A DNA stretch of 64,000 bases from Georhizobium profundi (GTDB lineage: Bacteria > Pseudomonadota > Alphaproteobacteria > Rhizobiales > Rhizobiaceae), in contig NZ_CP032509.1 in assembly GCF_003952725.1 (NCBI RefSeq), forward strand, positions 3,930,001 through 3,994,000. The letters are read 5' to 3'. A model generated the notes under the pieces. That model was not told where the DNA came from. It searched no databases and saw only the letters and a list, made by a program, of their open reading frames with translations. A program made the translations under genes and the position numbers. Shown piece after piece: positions 12,909-22,331 of this stretch (position 1 is the first letter of the stretch; every line of letters starts with the position of its first letter).

Positions 12909-13118
12909 TTACTGGCGGACGACCGGGCCGGAGAAGTCGTTGAAGCGACCTTCATCGGACATGATCGAGGCAGGAGCATCCATGCCGATGGCGCCCGAAG
13001 AGGTGGTGTAATCATTGGCGAGCGGGCCACGGAACTCAGAAATCGGGGTCTGAGCGGCAGCAACCGTTGCGGTCGTTGCGATGATGGCGGCGGCAAGTGC
13101 AAACACAGAGTTTTTCAT
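12909..13118 (-). CDS. Tiny secreted protein, tandem paralogue 2
   Basis: 69 residues. The signal peptide MKNSVFALAAAIIATTATVA is nearly identical to that of paralogue 1, followed by AQTPISEFRGPLANDY, a variable Ser/Ala/Met middle, and the same last 11 residues, FNDFSGPVVRQ. An AAGGAAAA ribosome-binding site lies just upstream. The middle (TTSSGAIGMDAPASIMSDEG) is where the paralogues differ, so the two ends are the conserved functional parts. No known domain; function unknown. Confidence 0.8.
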   Translation of the reverse strand: MKNSVFALAAAIIATTATVAAAQTPISEFRGPLANDYTTSSGAIGMDAPASIMSDEGRFNDFSGPVVRQ

Positions 13119-13149
13119 GATCGTTTTCCTTTTTTCTTACGTTTGTTCA

Positions 13150-13183
13150 CTCGGCAGAGGACGGTTCATCGCCCGCCGCCGAG
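13150..13183 (-). other. Intergenic hairpin between paralogues 2 and 3
   Basis: Inverted repeat CTCGGC / GCCGAG with a GC-rich 22-base loop, in the 86-bp gap. It occupies the same relative place as the hairpin between paralogues 1 and 2 but differs in sequence. Confidence 0.4.
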
Positions 13184-13204
13184 AGATCCTTCTGATTGGT
13201 CGCC

Positions 13205-13414
13205 TTACTGACGGACGACAGGACCAGAGAAGTCGTTGAAGCGGTTTTCGCTACCGAAGGTGCCGTAAGCACCATCGACGCTTGGGCCAGCCGAGTAGGT
13301 TGTGGCATCAGCACCTACGGGTCCACGGAACTCGGAGATTGGCGTCTGAGCAACGGCGACCGATGCAGAAGCTGCAATGACGGCGGCGGCAAGTGCAAAC
13401 ACAGAATTTTTCAT
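13205..13414 (-). CDS. Tiny secreted protein, tandem paralogue 3
   Basis: 69 residues, first gene of the probable three-gene unit. The signal peptide MKNSVFALAAAVIAASASVA is followed by AQTPISEFRGPVGADATTYS and the shared end RFNDFSGPVVRQ. The middle is Gly/Ser/Tyr-rich and differs from paralogues 1 and 2. A GAAAGG ribosome-binding site precedes the ATG. A 17-bp element found again upstream of paralogue 4 lies 120 bp before this start (separate entry). Function unknown. Confidence 0.8.
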   Translation of the reverse strand: MKNSVFALAAAVIAASASVAVAQTPISEFRGPVGADATTYSAGPSVDGAYGTFGSENRFNDFSGPVVRQ

Positions 13415-13533
13415 TTTAGTGGCCTTTCTATTCTTCTTCTTTGATCAGTGAGCGTAACAGAGGGCTCAAAGCTTTTGCCCTGCTCCATGACTGTAACTTG
13501 GTGCGCCTCTGGGAGGATTGTCAGTGCGCAAAC

Positions 13534-13550
13534 TGTGAACGCTGTGTGAC
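13534..13550 (-). promoter_or_regulatory. 17-bp repeated upstream element, copy A
   Basis: TGTGAACGCTGTGTGAC on the + strand, identical to copy B at 13915. It lies 120-136 bp upstream of the ATG of paralogue 3. It contains TGTGA twice as a direct repeat with starts 11 bp apart, the one-helical-turn spacing used by OmpR/PhoB-type regulators. It is a candidate operator; the regulator is unknown. Confidence 0.6.
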
Positions 13551-13592
13551 GACTTTCTTTTGAAACTTTTTCGAGAGCGCGATGTGAGCCAG

Positions 13593-13805
13593 TCAGCGAC
13601 CGACCGCACCGGACGTGTGATAGAAGCGCGGCGCATCGTTGAAATTGCCGTAGTCGGCTTCCATCCGGGTTGGCGCGGCATAACTTGCGTGATTGTCGGC
13701 AAACGTCCCGCGCGGGGCGCACAGCAGGCCCTCAGCGGATGCGGACTGGTGGTAAAGGGTGGCTGCCAGCAAAGCCGCGACAACCGCAAACACAGAATTC
13801 TTCAT
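13593..13805 (-). CDS. Tiny secreted protein, diverged paralogue 4
   Basis: 70 residues from the ATG at 13805 (AAGGA upstream). It shares the start MKNSVFAVVAALLAAT with paralogues 1-3, and weaker echoes of their mature part: APRGTFADNHASYAAP in the middle and RFYHTSGAVGR at the end. The first mature motif contains one cysteine, unlike the others. It has its own copy of the 17-bp upstream element, so it is probably a separate transcription unit. Function unknown. Confidence 0.72.
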   Translation of the reverse strand: MKNSVFAVVAALLAATLYHQSASAEGLLCAPRGTFADNHASYAAPTRMEADYGNFNDAPRFYHTSGAVGR

Positions 13806-13914
13806 GAAGATGGTCCTTGGAATTTTCTTGTTTTTGACAGGCATGCGCGCCGAGGCGCTGCTCGCTGTTGGCGACCATGTGGTTTGTGGCAGGCTCGGTC
13901 GGAAGAGCCGATAT

Positions 13915-13931
13915 TGTGAACGCTGTGTGAC
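13915..13931 (-). promoter_or_regulatory. 17-bp repeated upstream element, copy B
   Basis: Second exact copy of TGTGAACGCTGTGTGAC, 110-126 bp upstream of the ATG of paralogue 4, nearly the same distance as copy A from paralogue 3. Flanking bases do not match beyond a few positions, so the conserved block stands out from background. Confidence 0.6.
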
Positions 13932-14045
13932 AGCGCTCATGAAAACAATCGCGTGATCGCGCTTTCGAAGACGTGAGGCGAGACACCTTGCCTTGCAGGC
14001 AACGAACGCGCAAAAAGCGCGGTGAGAAGCACAGGGAGCAGCCAT

Positions 14046-14273
14046 ATGCGGCCATCATTCTTACCCCGGCTCGCCGGGCTCATCGTTCTGACAGGTCTTG
14101 CAGCCGGCTGCAGCAGCGGTGGCGGCTATGCCGGCTACACCGAATATCGTGTTGCCCCCGTCAAGACGGAGCTCGAGATCCGCCAAGAGCAGGCAGAAGC
14201 GCGGCAGCGCAGCAGTACGAACCGTGGACGTATCGTCGACACGGGCGGGACTGGAATTCTTTTCGGCAAGTAA
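14046..14273 (+). CDS. Small lipoprotein of unknown function
   Basis: 75 residues from the ATG at 14046, preceded by AGGGAG; an upstream ATG at 14022 is less well placed. The signal peptide ends in a clear lipobox, LTGLAAGC, so the cysteine should be lipidated, followed by Ser-Ser-Gly-Gly-Gly, which favours the outer membrane. The mature part is short and charged (VKTELEIRQEQAEARQRSS) and ends GRIVDTGGTGILFGK. No known family. It is followed by a strong terminator and converges on the first Omp25-like gene. Confidence 0.8.
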   Translation: MRPSFLPRLAGLIVLTGLAAGCSSGGGYAGYTEYRVAPVKTELEIRQEQAEARQRSSTNRGRIVDTGGTGILFGK

Positions 14274-14302
14274 GCGTTACCTGGCCCACCAAGCCAATAA
14301 AA

Positions 14303-14336
14303 AAGGCGGCTGAGGTATCCTCGCCGCCTTTCTGTT
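14303..14336. terminator. Hairpin terminator between lipoprotein and omp genes
   Basis: Stem AAAGGCGGC-GAGG / CCTC-GCCGCCTTT with a small loop, then TCTGTTT on the + strand. It serves the lipoprotein gene and probably also the converging omp gene. Confidence 0.8.
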
Positions 14337-14352
14337 TAATGCGTGGGTCCGA

Positions 14353-15051
14353 CTACCAGAGAGAGTAGCGCAGACCTGCGCGAACTTCGTGACGCGTGAA
14401 CCCATCGTCGTCGAGGGTCCCCGCAAGCGTATCGACCACGGCGCCCCCATCGACATCCATATAGCGATAGCCGAAATCGACCTTCAGGCTTTTCGAGACG
14501 TCGTAGGACACGCCGGCCATCAGGGCGTAGGTGAAGCGCCAGTCGTCTCCGCCGCCGAAGCGGGCAAGGCCAACGTCCACGTCGTCGAAGCCAGCATAGG
14601 TGTAGCCGGCGCCGGCGCCGACGTAAGGCGTGAAGCCGGCGATTGTGCCTAGGTCAACATAGGCGTTGGCCAGCAGCGCAAAGGCATCGTAGCCGCAGGG
14701 CTGAGCGACGTTGCAGAAGCCACCGGCCACCACACCTTCGGCATCACCCTTCATGTAGTCCGCCGTCAGATCGGTGCGGATAAGATCGGTCCACTGATAC
14801 CCGACGCCCAACCCGCCGGATACTTCTGACTTCATGCGGAAACTGTCGAAATCGCCATTGCCGGTCTCATCGTCAACCGCATAGCCGATGTCGCCACGCA
14901 AGTACCAGCCGTTGCCGATTTCGACAGGGCGGGTGCGATCGATTTCCGGGGAATAGATGATCCTGTCCAGATCGGCTGCCGCGCTCGTACCGGAAAAACC
15001 AGCGATCACCGCTGCGGATACGACCAGAGAAGAGATGATGTGCTTGACCAT
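14353..15051 (-). CDS. Omp25/31-type outer-membrane protein A
   Basis: 232 residues from the ATG at 15051. Signal peptide MVKHIISSLVVSAAVIAGFSG ends at an Ala-Ala-Ala-Asp site. The mature part is a small beta-barrel: alternating strands such as NGWYLRGDIGYAVDD, SGGLGVGYQWTDLIRTDLTA, FTPYVGAGAGYTYAG and FGYRYMDVDGGA, ending in the outer-membrane signature RAGLRYSLW with terminal aromatic Trp. This is the Omp25/Omp31/porin-like family of Rhizobiales. Two cysteines (CNVAQPC) lie in one loop and could form a disulfide. A perfect CtrA-type box lies ~90 bp upstream. Confidence 0.9.
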   Translation of the reverse strand: MVKHIISSLVVSAAVIAGFSGTSAAADLDRIIYSPEIDRTRPVEIGNGWYLRGDIGYAVDDETGNGDFDSFRMKSEVSGGLGVGYQWTDLIRTDLTADYMKGDAEGVVAGGFCNVAQPCGYDAFALLANAYVDLGTIAGFTPYVGAGAGYTYAGFDDVDVGLARFGGGDDWRFTYALMAGVSYDVSKSLKVDFGYRYMDVDGGAVVDTLAGTLDDDGFTRHEVRAGLRYSLW

Positions 15052-15121
15052 GGATTGCCTCTCAAAATAGCCGCTCACAGGAAAGCCGGTGGCCTTTGCC
15101 GGTCTCGGGCTTGATGGTGCA

Positions 15122-15154
15122 ATCATGAGTGGAGAGTGGTTAAGTCCCGGTTAA
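15122..15154 (-). promoter_or_regulatory. CtrA-type box and putative -10 for omp A
   Basis: On the minus strand TTAA-N7-TTAA (TTAACCGGGACTTAA, 15140-15154) is perfect. After a 12-base gap comes CATGAT (15122-15127), about 70 bp before the ATG. The second omp gene has the same order (box, CC, 11-12 bases, CATGAT), so this is probably a shared promoter design. CtrA is the alphaproteobacterial cell-cycle regulator. Confidence 0.65.
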
Positions 15155-15205
15155 GCATGTTCATTAAGTATGTTTTTTAACCGCCAGGGCTTGTGAGCGG
15201 ACAGC

Positions 15206-15235
15206 AAAAACCCCGCCTCGGTGCGAGACGGGGTT
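15206..15235 (-). terminator. Terminator of omp B
   Basis: On the minus strand: AACCCCGTCTCG, a three-base loop, CGAGGCGGGG and TTTTT. It starts 33 bp past the stop at 15269. Stem and T-run are both good. Confidence 0.85.
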
Positions 15236-15268
15236 TGATTGTGCCCTGCCCTGACAGCAGTGATCGGA

Positions 15269-16060
15269 TCAGTGGAATGCGTAACGGACGCCGACCTTGA
15301 AGTCATGCGAGCTGATGTCGCGGAATTCCATCGGGTTGACGATGTTGTTCGTGCCATCGAAGGTCGTGATGTCGCCGCTCTGGCCATCACCCAGATGGAC
15401 ATAGGAATAGCCGAAATCGACCGTCAGCTGGTCGGTGACTTCATAGCCGACACCGGCGTGCAGCGCCCAGGCAAGGTCCCACTTGCTGTCGGCATCCGCA
15501 TAGGCGAGCGTGGGCGAACCTGTTGCCGGGTCGATGCCAGCGTCGCGGAAGGAGTGGATCGAGTTGCGCGAAGCACCGATACCGGCTCCGACGTAAGGCA
15601 CGATGCCGTTGAAGTTGCCGAGATCGGCGTAGAGGTTGGCGAGGAACAGCCACTCCGACTTCTTGGCTGTGTAGTTGTTGAACCGGGCATTGCCTCCAGC
15701 GTCGGTGAAGGTATCGAGGCCGTGGAAGCCTGCCTCGCCGCGATATTCGGCCGTTGCGTCGAGACGCAGCCAGTTGTTGACGGCATACCCGACGCCGCCA
15801 CCACCCAGTACACCGGCTTCGAAGTTCTTGTCGCGGATGACGAGATCGGCGGTCGTATCGAAGAGCACGTTGTAGAGCGAGCCAACGCGCTGGTTGCTCA
15901 TTCCCAGATAACCCTTGAGGTAGAACCCGCCGAGTTCGATCTTGGGAGCCGGTTCATAGACCGGCGGTACATAGATATCGGCCGCCTGCGCAGGCAGGCT
16001 GACGCCGGCAAACAAAGTTACGACCGCGGTCGCCGTTGCCCATCGCAGCATTTTGTCCAT
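15269..16060 (-). CDS. Omp25/31-type outer-membrane protein B
   Basis: 263 residues. Signal peptide MDKMLRWATATAVVTLFAGV ending PAQAADIYVPP, then a beta-barrel of the same class as its neighbour: GGFYLKGYLGMSN, GGGGVGYAVNNWLRLDATAE, IVPYVGAGIGASR, WALHAGVGYEVTDQLTVDFG and the terminal HDFKVGVRYAFH (last residue His after the aromatic, slightly unusual for a barrel end). It was probably duplicated with gene A and then diverged strongly. Its upstream region has a perfect TTAA-N7-TTAA box and it has its own terminator, so it is monocistronic. Confidence 0.9.
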   Translation of the reverse strand: MDKMLRWATATAVVTLFAGVSLPAQAADIYVPPVYEPAPKIELGGFYLKGYLGMSNQRVGSLYNVLFDTTADLVIRDKNFEAGVLGGGGVGYAVNNWLRLDATAEYRGEAGFHGLDTFTDAGGNARFNNYTAKKSEWLFLANLYADLGNFNGIVPYVGAGIGASRNSIHSFRDAGIDPATGSPTLAYADADSKWDLAWALHAGVGYEVTDQLTVDFGYSYVHLGDGQSGDITTFDGTNNIVNPMEFRDISSHDFKVGVRYAFH

Positions 16061-16104
16061 CCTTCACAAATAAACCGGCACGGCCGGTCGCTGTCTCGGA
16101 ATGG

Positions 16105-16136
16105 ATCATGATTTCGAATGGTTAAATTGGATTTAA
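16105..16136 (-). promoter_or_regulatory. CtrA-type box and putative -10 for omp B
   Basis: On the minus strand TTAAATCCAATTTAA (16122-16136) is a perfect TTAA-N7-TTAA site, followed by CC, nine more bases and CATGAT (16105-16110), 45 bp before the ATG. The match in layout with the omp A promoter region makes chance less likely. Confidence 0.65.
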
Positions 16137-16252
16137 CCACGTCTGTTTACCAGGATTATTATCAGTTTTCTCACCATGACAAAGACAAGACCCCCGACCT
16201 GGAATGGATCGAGGGCCTTGAGCAATTCGATGCTTGATTGATCGTTAAGAAG

Positions 16253-17605
16253 TTAGGCGGCCTGCCGCACACCTGCAATGACCCCGACGAGATCATCGAC
16301 GATCTTTTCGATCTGAGCGCGGTCGTCGCCTTCCGCCATCACCCGGATCAGGGGTTCGGTGCCGGACGCACGGATGACGAGCCGGCCGGAATTGTCGAGC
16401 GCCGCCGTGGCATCGGCGATCGCCTCCTGGACGGACTTGTCCTCGAGCGGCTTCCCGCCGGTGACACGTACGTTCCGCAGCAATTGCGGGACGGGCTCGA
16501 AGCGACGGCAGACTTCGCTCACCGGCTTGTTCATGCGCTTGACGCAGGCCAGCACCTGCAGCGCGGCGACGAGTCCATCCCCGGTCGTTGCAAAATCTGA
16601 CAGCACGATATGGCCGGACTGCTCGCCGCCGACGTTGAAATTGTGGCTGCGCATATGCTCGACCACGTAGCGATCCCCCACCTTGGTGCGCTGGAGCGAC
16701 AGGCCCTTGTCACCGAGGAAGCGCTCCAGGCCGAGGTTCGACATGACGGTGGCAACGACGCCGCCGCCGACGAGTCGCTCATCGGCTGCCCAGGATTCGG
16801 CGATCACGGCCATCAGCTGGTCGCCATCCACCACCGTGCCGTTCTCGTCGACGATCAGCACGCGGTCTGCGTCACCATCGAGCGCAATGCCGATATCGGC
16901 ACGAACTTCGTGAACTTTCTTGGCGAGCGCCACCGGGCTTGTCGACCCGCAATCGAGATTGATGTTGCGGCCATTGGGTTCGACGCCGAGCGGCACGACT
17001 TCGGCGCCCAGTTCCCAAAGTGCTGCCGGTGCCACCTTGTAGGCTGCACCATTGGCGCAATCGATCGCAATGCGCAGCCCGTTCAGGGTGACGTCGCGCG
17101 GCAGTGTGCGCTTCACGAACTCGATGTAGCGATAGATGTCGCCATCGACGCGCTTGGCCCGTCCGATCTTGTCGGCTGGTGCCAGCAGCTTCGCCATGTC
17201 GTCGTCGATCAGGCTTTCGATCGTCGCCTCGACATCGTCGGACAGCTTGTAGCCGTCCGGGCCGAAGAGTTTTATCCCGTTGTCCTGATAGGGATTGTGC
17301 GAGGCGGAGATCATCACACCGATGTCGCAGCGCATCGAGCGGGTCAGCATCGCGACGGCAGGCGTCGGGATCGGACCAAGCAAGAAGACATCGAGCCCGG
17401 CCGCCGTGAAGCCCGCGACCAGCGCGTTTTCCAGCATGTAGCCCGACAGGCGCGTATCCTTGCCGATCACTACCCGATGCCGATGGTCGCCACGGCGAAA
17501 CAGCGTGCCAACGGCCAGACCGACACGCATAGCGACGTCGGGTGTCATGTTGCCGGTGTTGGAGGTGCCCCTGATGCCATCGGTGCCAAAGTAACGACGC
17601 GTCAT
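16253..17605 (-). CDS. glmM: Phosphoglucosamine mutase
   Basis: 450 residues from the ATG at 17605 ([13 protein letters not shown]). GlmM turns glucosamine-6-P into glucosamine-1-P, for peptidoglycan and lipopolysaccharide precursors. Visible features: the opening [11 protein letters not shown], the phosphoserine loop [18 protein letters not shown] near residue 100, the metal-binding loop [13 protein letters not shown] near 240, GGEQSGHIV near 325, and [15 protein letters not shown] near the C-terminus. Length is normal. It is the last gene of the envelope cluster, 178 bp after ftsH, with a terminator in between, so it likely has its own promoter. Confidence 0.97.
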   Translation of the reverse strand: MTRRYFGTDGIRGTSNTGNMTPDVAMRVGLAVGTLFRRGDHRHRVVIGKDTRLSGYMLENALVAGFTAAGLDVFLLGPIPTPAVAMLTRSMRCDIGVMISASHNPYQDNGIKLFGPDGYKLSDDVEATIESLIDDDMAKLLAPADKIGRAKRVDGDIYRYIEFVKRTLPRDVTLNGLRIAIDCANGAAYKVAPAALWELGAEVVPLGVEPNGRNINLDCGSTSPVALAKKVHEVRADIGIALDGDADRVLIVDENGTVVDGDQLMAVIAESWAADERLVGGGVVATVMSNLGLERFLGDKGLSLQRTKVGDRYVVEHMRSHNFNVGGEQSGHIVLSDFATTGDGLVAALQVLACVKRMNKPVSEVCRRFEPVPQLLRNVRVTGGKPLEDKSVQEAIADATAALDNSGRLVIRASGTEPLIRVMAEGDDRAQIEKIVDDLVGVIAGVRQAA

Positions 17606-17718
17606 GAATGTCCCGCTTTTTCTAAAATACCGCTTCACGAACCCGGAGTGAGTGCTTGGTGACGGCTCTTCGCATCAGATTATGCGCAGTTATGGTCATA
17701 ATAGGTTGATTGAAGTCA

Positions 17719-17744
17719 AAAGGCCGCCCATGAGGGCGGCCTTT
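17719..17744 (-). terminator. Terminator of ftsH
   Basis: Perfect 11-bp stem AAAGGCCGCCC / GGGCGGCCTTT with a four-base loop, 39 bp past the ftsH stop on the minus strand, ending in TTTTGA. Confidence 0.85.
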
Positions 17745-17782
17745 CCACAGTTGTGGTAAAAGAAGTCAGGCAGCGAACGCCG

Positions 17783-19714
<1,932 letters not shown>

Positions 19715-19804
19715 TGAACTCCCCAGGGCGGCATTGGCTCGCCGGTCAATCGAACTGCTCGTCGAGAGCTAACATAGGTTTGGCGCAGCCCCTTGCCAAG
19801 GCGG

Positions 19805-21181
19805 CTATTGTCGCATCATTCGATCAAGGTTCACAGTGCCAAGCGGTGGCGCCGGATAAAGCTCCAAACCCAGCAATCGCGTCAGCGAACGACCAATTGT
19901 CCGCTCGAATACCGGCAGAAAGGTGTCGTAGCGCGCGATCGCCGGAATTGGCTGGATACCTCGCCCATGGCCCCTGCTCTCACCGAGTTCGGGCGACGTG
20001 AAGTGCGCCCTTGGCAGGGCTGAACGGGCTGCTGCCGCGATGGAAGCCGTTGCGGCATCGGGAACGTCCAAATCCTCGCTGTCAGTCATGGGCGCCATCC
20101 GGGTGATCAGGACTGGGCGGTCTGTTGGATTTTCGACGCGAAACCTCCCGTCCCACAACCCGACGCTCCGCGGCTCAACGATCAGATCGGCAAAACCCCG
20201 ATCCTCGCGCCAGATGAGAACATTGCCCGCGCGACGCATGACGATGCATCGGCCCAGCGCCAGTCGGCTGCCCGGTTTGGCCTCATCCAGAAATGTCCGT
20301 AGCTTCACTATCTTCGGGCCGGCAATAGGATAGACGAGCCCACCGGCGAGCGCGATTAGTTCAGCCACGACCTCGGCGAATAGGGATCGGCTCAATGTGC
20401 CGTCGTCACGCATGACGAACAAGGCGCAGCGCCACTGGCTGGCATGGGCCTCGATCGCAGCGGCAACCAGCTCGGCGCGATCGCCGCGCATGACTGCGGC
20501 AGTCTCGGTCCGACGCAGAAACTCCCCCACATCGGTATTGTTGAGCGGTGCCTTGCTCCGTTGCCGCACGCGTTCGTAGCGGTGGTCTGCATTGCTTGGA
20601 TCGTCGATCCAGTCCACGCCCTGCGCCTCGAGATAATTCCGGAGGTCGGCGCGCCGACAGTTCAGGAACGGGCGGACGACCCAGGTTTTCTTCTCGAACA
20701 GCATCTGTGGTGCCATGCCGGCGGATCCGAATGCATCGGTGTCGCCTTGTCGGTCGGCGCGCATCTGAATGGTCTCGAACTGGTCGTCGATCGTGTGCGC
20801 CGTCAACACTGCGCCCGCACTGATCCGCCCTGCTTCATCTGCAAGCAGACGGTAGCGGGCCAGGCGCGCCGCGGCCTGGATGCCGCTTGACGGTTTTGCG
20901 CCGATCCAAGGCAGGATACGATGATCGATGCCCAGGCTTGCGCAGAAAGCGGCGACCGCTGCAGCTTCATCTGCGGCTTCGGCACGCAGGCGGTGATCGA
21001 TAGTGGCCGCTGAAATGCGGATCGCAGGATACGCGCGCGTCACCGTTCGGTGAAAGGCGAGGAGCATCGCCATGGAATCGCTGCCGCCGGAAACGGCCAG
21101 GAGCAGCGGGCGCGATGGGTCGATCACATTCTCGAGGCAACGCGCAGCGGCAAATTCAGGTGCCGGACCGCGCTCCGCCAT
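19805..21181 (-). CDS. tilS: tRNA(Ile)-lysidine synthetase
   Basis: 458 residues from the ATG at 21181, which overlaps the cpoB stop as TGATG; a TTG two codons earlier is possible. TilS attaches lysine to C34 of the CAU-anticodon tRNA-Ile, which then reads AUA. Evidence: the PP-loop LLAVSGGSDSMAML near residues 28-41, TIDHRLR, TAHTIDDQFETI near 125-136, and DWIDDPSN near 193, all family landmarks. The central and C-terminal parts are more variable. The overlap with cpoB shows translational coupling in the tol-pal / ftsH cluster. Confidence 0.94.
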   Translation of the reverse strand: MAERGPAPEFAAARCLENVIDPSRPLLLAVSGGSDSMAMLLAFHRTVTRAYPAIRISAATIDHRLRAEAADEAAAVAAFCASLGIDHRILPWIGAKPSSGIQAAARLARYRLLADEAGRISAGAVLTAHTIDDQFETIQMRADRQGDTDAFGSAGMAPQMLFEKKTWVVRPFLNCRRADLRNYLEAQGVDWIDDPSNADHRYERVRQRSKAPLNNTDVGEFLRRTETAAVMRGDRAELVAAAIEAHASQWRCALFVMRDDGTLSRSLFAEVVAELIALAGGLVYPIAGPKIVKLRTFLDEAKPGSRLALGRCIVMRRAGNVLIWREDRGFADLIVEPRSVGLWDGRFRVENPTDRPVLITRMAPMTDSEDLDVPDAATASIAAAARSALPRAHFTSPELGESRGHGRGIQPIPAIARYDTFLPVFERTIGRSLTRLLGLELYPAPPLGTVNLDRMMRQ

Positions 21182-22170
21182 CAGCAACTGGCGTTGGACT
21201 GCTCGCGCGTCACTTTGTCTCTGACCGTTGCCGGAGCGTCCGGATAGCGCGACAGCACTTCACGATATGTCGCACAGGCCGTGTCCCGGTTGTCGAGCGC
21301 GGCCAGCGACATGCCGAGCTTCAGCAGCATTTCCGGAGCCTTGTCCGCCTGGGGAAAGTTCTGGTGCGCATTGAGGAACGTGCGCGCGGAATCGCTGAAG
21401 CTACCTTGCGAGAACTGGCTTTCGCCCAGCCAGAAATGCGCGTCGGCGATCTGTCCGCCATCCGGAAAAATATCGATATAGTCGCGGAATGCCGCCTCGG
21501 CGTCCGCGTAATCGCCAGCGAGAACGAGGTTGTAGGCATCGCGGTAGAGCGCATCGGGATCATCAAGCGACAGCGATGCCATCTGCCCGGTACCGGCCGC
21601 ATTGGCGCCGCTCGTGGCCGTGTCCAGCGTGCGGGACAGATTGCCCTGCTCATCGAAGGTCAAGGAGCCCAACTGCGTTTCACCGGGCGCGACCGTGGAT
21701 GACGGCTGTGTCGGCGGTGTGGGCGCGGCGGCGACATCCGGCTGGATCCCCGGAAGATCGGCCGAAGCGCCATCGTTACTTGAAGCGCCCGTTCCATTGG
21801 TGATGCTGTTGGTCCGGGTCGCATCGCCCGACGGCGCCCCGCCCTCGAGCGCCTGGAACCGGAACTCGTTGTCTTCCTGCACCTGGCGCATCTGCTCCTG
21901 GATCTGCAGCATCTGGAAGCCGAGCTCTTCGATGCGGCCATTCAGGCGGCGGATCTCTTCCTGGAGCTGACCGATCTGGTACTGAGCGTCAGCGCCCTGC
22001 ACCTGAACGATCTGTGCGCCGCCCATGCCGGGCGCGGTTCCAACAGGTGCCGGTGGCGCGGGCCGCATGAGAAAATCGAGCGGTCCGGCCTGTGCTGCGG
22101 ACGCCGTCATCACCGCCGTCAGCGCGACGACAGAAGCACGCAGAAATGAAGTACGAGATACGACAGCCAT
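21181..22170 (-). CDS. cpoB: Tol-Pal coordinator CpoB (YbgF)
   Basis: 329 residues. A signal peptide (...AVMTASAAQA|GPLDF) precedes a short trimerising coiled coil at ~60-110 (QLQEEIRRLNGRIEELGFQ). A low-complexity Ser/Thr/Pro-rich linker runs to ~200, then come three TPR-like repeats (LYRDAYNLVLAGDYADAEAA; AHFWLGESQFSQGSFSDSAR; the last ending in the C-terminal DKVTREQSNASC). CpoB links Tol-Pal to peptidoglycan synthesis in the periplasm during division. It lies downstream of pal, as in most Proteobacteria, but a hairpin separates the two. Confidence 0.95.
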   Translation of the reverse strand: MAVVSRTSFLRASVVALTAVMTASAAQAGPLDFLMRPAPPAPVGTAPGMGGAQIVQVQGADAQYQIGQLQEEIRRLNGRIEELGFQMLQIQEQMRQVQEDNEFRFQALEGGAPSGDATRTNSITNGTGASSNDGASADLPGIQPDVAAAPTPPTQPSSTVAPGETQLGSLTFDEQGNLSRTLDTATSGANAAGTGQMASLSLDDPDALYRDAYNLVLAGDYADAEAAFRDYIDIFPDGGQIADAHFWLGESQFSQGSFSDSARTFLNAHQNFPQADKAPEMLLKLGMSLAALDNRDTACATYREVLSRYPDAPATVRDKVTREQSNASC

Positions 22171-22278
22171 TGTCAGTCAATCCGCTTTGTGGGCCGCGTT
22201 GGTCGAGAGAGACCAACACCTTGTATAACCGGCGCACAGCATTGCAAGCAGAGTTCGGCCAAAGTTTGAAACACAATG

Positions 22279-22307
22279 AATCGGGCGGCCGAAATGGCCG
22301 CCCGATT
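22279..22307 (-). terminator. Hairpin between pal and cpoB
   Basis: Perfect 12-bp arms AATCGGGCGGCC / GGCCGCCCGATT around a five-base loop, 25 bp past the pal stop. It lacks a T-run, so partial termination or 3' protection of the pal transcript is likelier than full termination. Confidence 0.55.
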
Positions 22308-22331
22308 GAAACGACTTGACTGGAGCGTCGC

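Noticed and set aside
15151..15180. Further TTAA pairs next to the omp A CtrA box
   Set aside because: Spacings are nine and ten bases, not seven, so they do not match the CtrA site.
16187..16225. Weak inverted repeat downstream of glmM
   Set aside because: Pairing is short and interrupted; not good enough to call a terminator.
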